6,558 bases of DNA, taken from positions 5,948 through 12,505 of the forward strand of contig JAOZQV010000065.1 of the NCBI GenBank assembly GCA_029932035.1, read 5' to 3'. The number at the start of each line of letters is the position of its first letter. The stretch's first letter is position 1. Source of the stretch: Deltaproteobacteria bacterium (GTDB lineage Bacteria; Desulfobacterota; DSM-4660; Desulfatiglandales; Desulfatiglandaceae). Below, one piece after another: positions 5,535-6,558 of this stretch. Position numbers and translations under genes: made by a program. The notes under the pieces were generated by a model. That model was not told where the DNA came from. It made no database searches and was given only the letters and a program-made list of their open reading frames with translations.

Positions 5535-5611
5535 GCGCCTGTAGCTCAGCTGGATAGAGCAGCGGACTTCTAATCCGCAGGCCGCAGGTTCGAGTCCTGC
5601 CAGGCGCGCCA
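5535..5611 (+). tRNA. tRNA-Arg (anticodon UCU)
   Basis: This is a complete 77-base cloverleaf. The acceptor stem GCGCCTG (5535-5541) pairs with CAGGCGC (5601-5607). The D arm contains AGCTCAGCTGGATAGAGC. The anticodon stem GCGGA/TCCGC encloses the loop CTTCTAA with anticodon TCT at 5569-5571. The T arm is GCAGG-TTCGAGT-CCTGC. The discriminator is G5608 and CCA (5609-5611) is encoded. It decodes AGA. It may share a transcript with the upstream 454-residue gene (33-base gap), since no separate strong promoter is seen. An intrinsic terminator follows nine bases later. Confidence 0.98.
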
Positions 5612-5619
5612 GTAAAATC

Positions 5620-5655
5620 AAGGACTTACGCCACCTGGCCAAGTCCTTTTTTATT
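5620..5655 (+). terminator. Intrinsic terminator after tRNA-Arg
   Basis: Arms AAGGACTT (5620-5627) and AAGTCCTT (5641-5648) are perfectly complementary. The loop forms a further GCC/GGC stem, and six T follow (5647-5652). On the minus strand the hairpin is followed by only a weak T-run, so it may also end the convergent GrpE-like transcript less efficiently. Confidence 0.87.
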
Positions 5656-5670
5656 GGAAATGCTATTTTA

Positions 5671-5689
5671 TCCATGAATAGTCCATGAA
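5671..5689 (+). repeat. Tandem 8-base direct repeat TCCATGAA with 11-base period
   Basis: TCCATGAA occurs at 5671-5678 and again at 5682-5689, separated by TAG. The 11-base period would place both copies on one face of the helix. It lies between the tRNA terminator and the end of the GrpE-like gene. Its function is unknown and it may be chance. Confidence 0.35.
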
Positions 5690-5716
5690 AACACTTCGGT
5701 AAGGCTAATATTTTGA

Positions 5717-6223
5717 TTATTTCCTGTCTTCAAAAGTCTCCCTGAGGGGTCTTGGAACCCCCTCACCTGATTTGTTCAGGACCGTGATAACTTCCGCCTT
5801 TCGTAGCACTTTTCCGTTATCCTTCCTAATATAGCCGTTCTTTACAACAGAAAGAATCGTCTCATCTTTAAGGCTATTCGATTCCTCTGTTTCAACGACC
5901 TTGCAGGACTCCATCCCGGCCATGTTGTCAGGAAATTCCATCATGACGATATCATTGGCTTTGAGCAACCTGATAAGCTTTTTATGGACAGAACGGATGT
6001 TTTTAGCCAAACGTCGAGTGGCTTTATCAAATTCGTCTTCCCTGGCTCGAACGGATTCGTCTATATTTTCAAGAGCGTCCAGAATTTCAAAAATGCCCAT
6101 ACACAGACTGCTTTCTCTTTGCTGAAAGGCGTCCTCCTGCTGTCTCAGGGAATGACCAAGGGCTGCAATCTCCTTCTGGAAGGCGATAAATTTTTCACGA
6201 AGAAACGCTTTTTCTTCCTTCAT
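5717..6223 (-). CDS. GrpE-like nucleotide exchange factor, divergent
   Basis: This 168-residue protein resembles GrpE, the homodimeric factor that releases ADP from Hsp70 (DnaK). Residues 1-45 are charged and coiled-coil-like, as in the GrpE stalk. Residues 46-92 match the helical bundle region (ILDALENIDES, then LIRLLKANDI). The C-terminal 93-150 shows the beta-wing pattern ending in NGYIRKDNGKVLRKAEVITV (129-148), matching the GrpE signature GY-x-RVLRPA-V-V. It is somewhat shorter than ordinary GrpE, and the usual F-D-P-x-x-H-x-A segment is replaced by FPDNMAGMESCKVVE, so it is probably a specialised paralogue rather than the housekeeping copy. Its ATG overlaps the stop of the J-like gene by one base (TAATG), which implies translational coupling. 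No clear terminator of its own is seen downstream. Confidence 0.75.
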   Translation of the reverse strand: MKEEKAFLREKFIAFQKEIAALGHSLRQQEDAFQQRESSLCMGIFEILDALENIDESVRAREDEFDKATRRLAKNIRSVHKKLIRLLKANDIVMMEFPDNMAGMESCKVVETEESNSLKDETILSVVKNGYIRKDNGKVLRKAEVITVLNKSGEGVPRPLRETFEDRK

Positions 6224-6492
6224 TATTCCTCATCAAAGATAGAAAGTCGTTTTAATCCTGAGATTTCCGGTGTGCCGCAACCATTTGGAGGTACCGGTCT
6301 TTTGAGTTGCGACAGATCAATAAACTGCAAAAAATCATGGGCTGCCTTAGAGACGGAATCCAAGAGTTCCTTCTGGGCTATAGCGACCTCCTTTGCGGAG
6401 AACGTCCGCTCCCTGAGCGCCAGCGTGGCCGCCTGTATGATCGCCTTTTTGTCTGCGGAACGATCAATATCGAGTATTTTGTACGGATTCAT
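6223..6492 (-). CDS. Small J-domain-like protein lacking the HPD motif
   Basis: This 89-residue protein begins like a J domain: NPYKILDIDRSADKKAIIQAA (2-22) has the DnaJ pattern of a Tyr-x-Ile-Leu opening, a spacer, then Ala-x-x-x-x-Ile and helix II. The HPD tripeptide that stimulates Hsp70 ATPase should follow helix II, but the sequence there is LRERTFSAKEVA (26-37) with no HPD. A helix III-like segment, AQKELLDSVSKAAHDFLQFI (39-58), follows. The C-terminal 60-89 is Pro/Gly-rich and looks unstructured. It may be a J-like adaptor that binds an Hsp70 partner without activating it; that is inference. Start ATG 6492 has an AGGGGG ribosome site seven bases upstream. The gene overlaps the end of the upstream gene by 29 bases and the GrpE-like start by one base, forming a compact operon. 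Confidence 0.75.
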   Translation of the reverse strand: MNPYKILDIDRSADKKAIIQAATLALRERTFSAKEVAIAQKELLDSVSKAAHDFLQFIDLSQLKRPVPPNGCGTPEISGLKRLSIFDEE

Positions 6493-6558
6493 TTCGTTCC
6501 CCCTCTTCTATTTGCTCGAGCATCTCCTCAATGTCATACAGGATGTCATGATCGCCAC
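6464..6558 (-). CDS. C-terminal end of an unknown acidic protein, cut by window edge
   Basis: Reading the minus strand from the window edge gives an open frame of 30 residues ending in TGA (plus positions 6464-6466). It contains GDHDILYDIEEMLEQIEEGE and then a polar tail. The amphipathic, acidic helix looks like real coding sequence; the other two frames stop early or look unnatural. It overlaps the J-like gene by 29 bases, as in an operon. Because J-like and GrpE-like genes follow, the missing part could be an Hsp70-like ATPase, but nothing visible here proves that. Confidence 0.6.
   Translation of the reverse strand, partial: GDHDILYDIEEMLEQIEEGERNESVQNTRY

Noticed and set aside
5445..5675. 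Minus-strand open frame of 76 residues across the tRNA gene
   Set aside because: Its centre (AGLEPAACGLEVRC) is the well-known spurious translation of the antisense of a tRNA. It overlaps tRNA-Arg and the end of the 454-residue gene.
5535..5716. Genomic island or phage attachment site at tRNA-Arg
   Set aside because: No integrase is present and no copy of the tRNA 3' end is found elsewhere in the window; an ordinary terminator follows the tRNA.
1..6558. CRISPR array, insertion sequence, phage, toxin-antitoxin or restriction genes
   Set aside because: No regularly spaced repeats and no transposase, nuclease, methylase or phage proteins were seen on either strand.

Overview
The window looks like chromosomal DNA of an anaerobic bacterium, most likely of the Desulfobacterota (former Deltaproteobacteria). 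This rests on gene content only: a MEMO1-type AmmeMemoRadiSam B protein, a CooT-type nickel protein, soluble two-component proteins with a W/K/E-rich receiver tail, and an intergenic motif of a kind I recall from that group. It is an inference, not a taxonomic assignment. Coding density is high with genes on both strands. No transposase, integrase or phage gene is present.

Left part (1-2333): a MEMO-like AmmeMemoRadiSam system protein B (34-894) is followed by a soluble histidine kinase (about 925-1830). The kinase runs head-on into a single-domain response regulator with a C-terminal tail (2333-1827, minus strand). The kinase and regulator stop codons overlap, so they form a convergent two-component pair without an intergenic terminator.

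Middle part (2334-3755): a 180-base divergent control region carries a readable minus-strand promoter for the response regulator. It also holds a plus-strand -35 box flanked by two perfect inverted repeats. The plus-strand operon that follows encodes a 67-residue His-rich helical protein, a CooT-type small nickel-binding protein (true start at 2775) and a sirtuin NAD-dependent deacylase. Nickel handling next to protein deacylation is an unusual neighbourhood.

A 380-base gap without a gene (3756-4136) contains a possible small non-autonomous repeat element bounded by imperfect inverted repeats (3829-4014), a perfect 10-bp palindrome, a promoter and a strong hairpin at the predicted 5' end of the next mRNA. 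That mRNA encodes a 454-residue protein I do not recognise (4137-5501). It is followed by tRNA-Arg(UCU) with encoded CCA and a clear intrinsic terminator.

Right part (5717-6558, minus strand): a tightly overlapping operon encodes the C-terminal end of an unknown acidic protein cut by the window edge, a J-domain-like small protein lacking the HPD motif, and a GrpE-like protein. The order and overlaps suggest a specialised Hsp70 chaperone module whose Hsp70-like member, if present, lies beyond the right edge.
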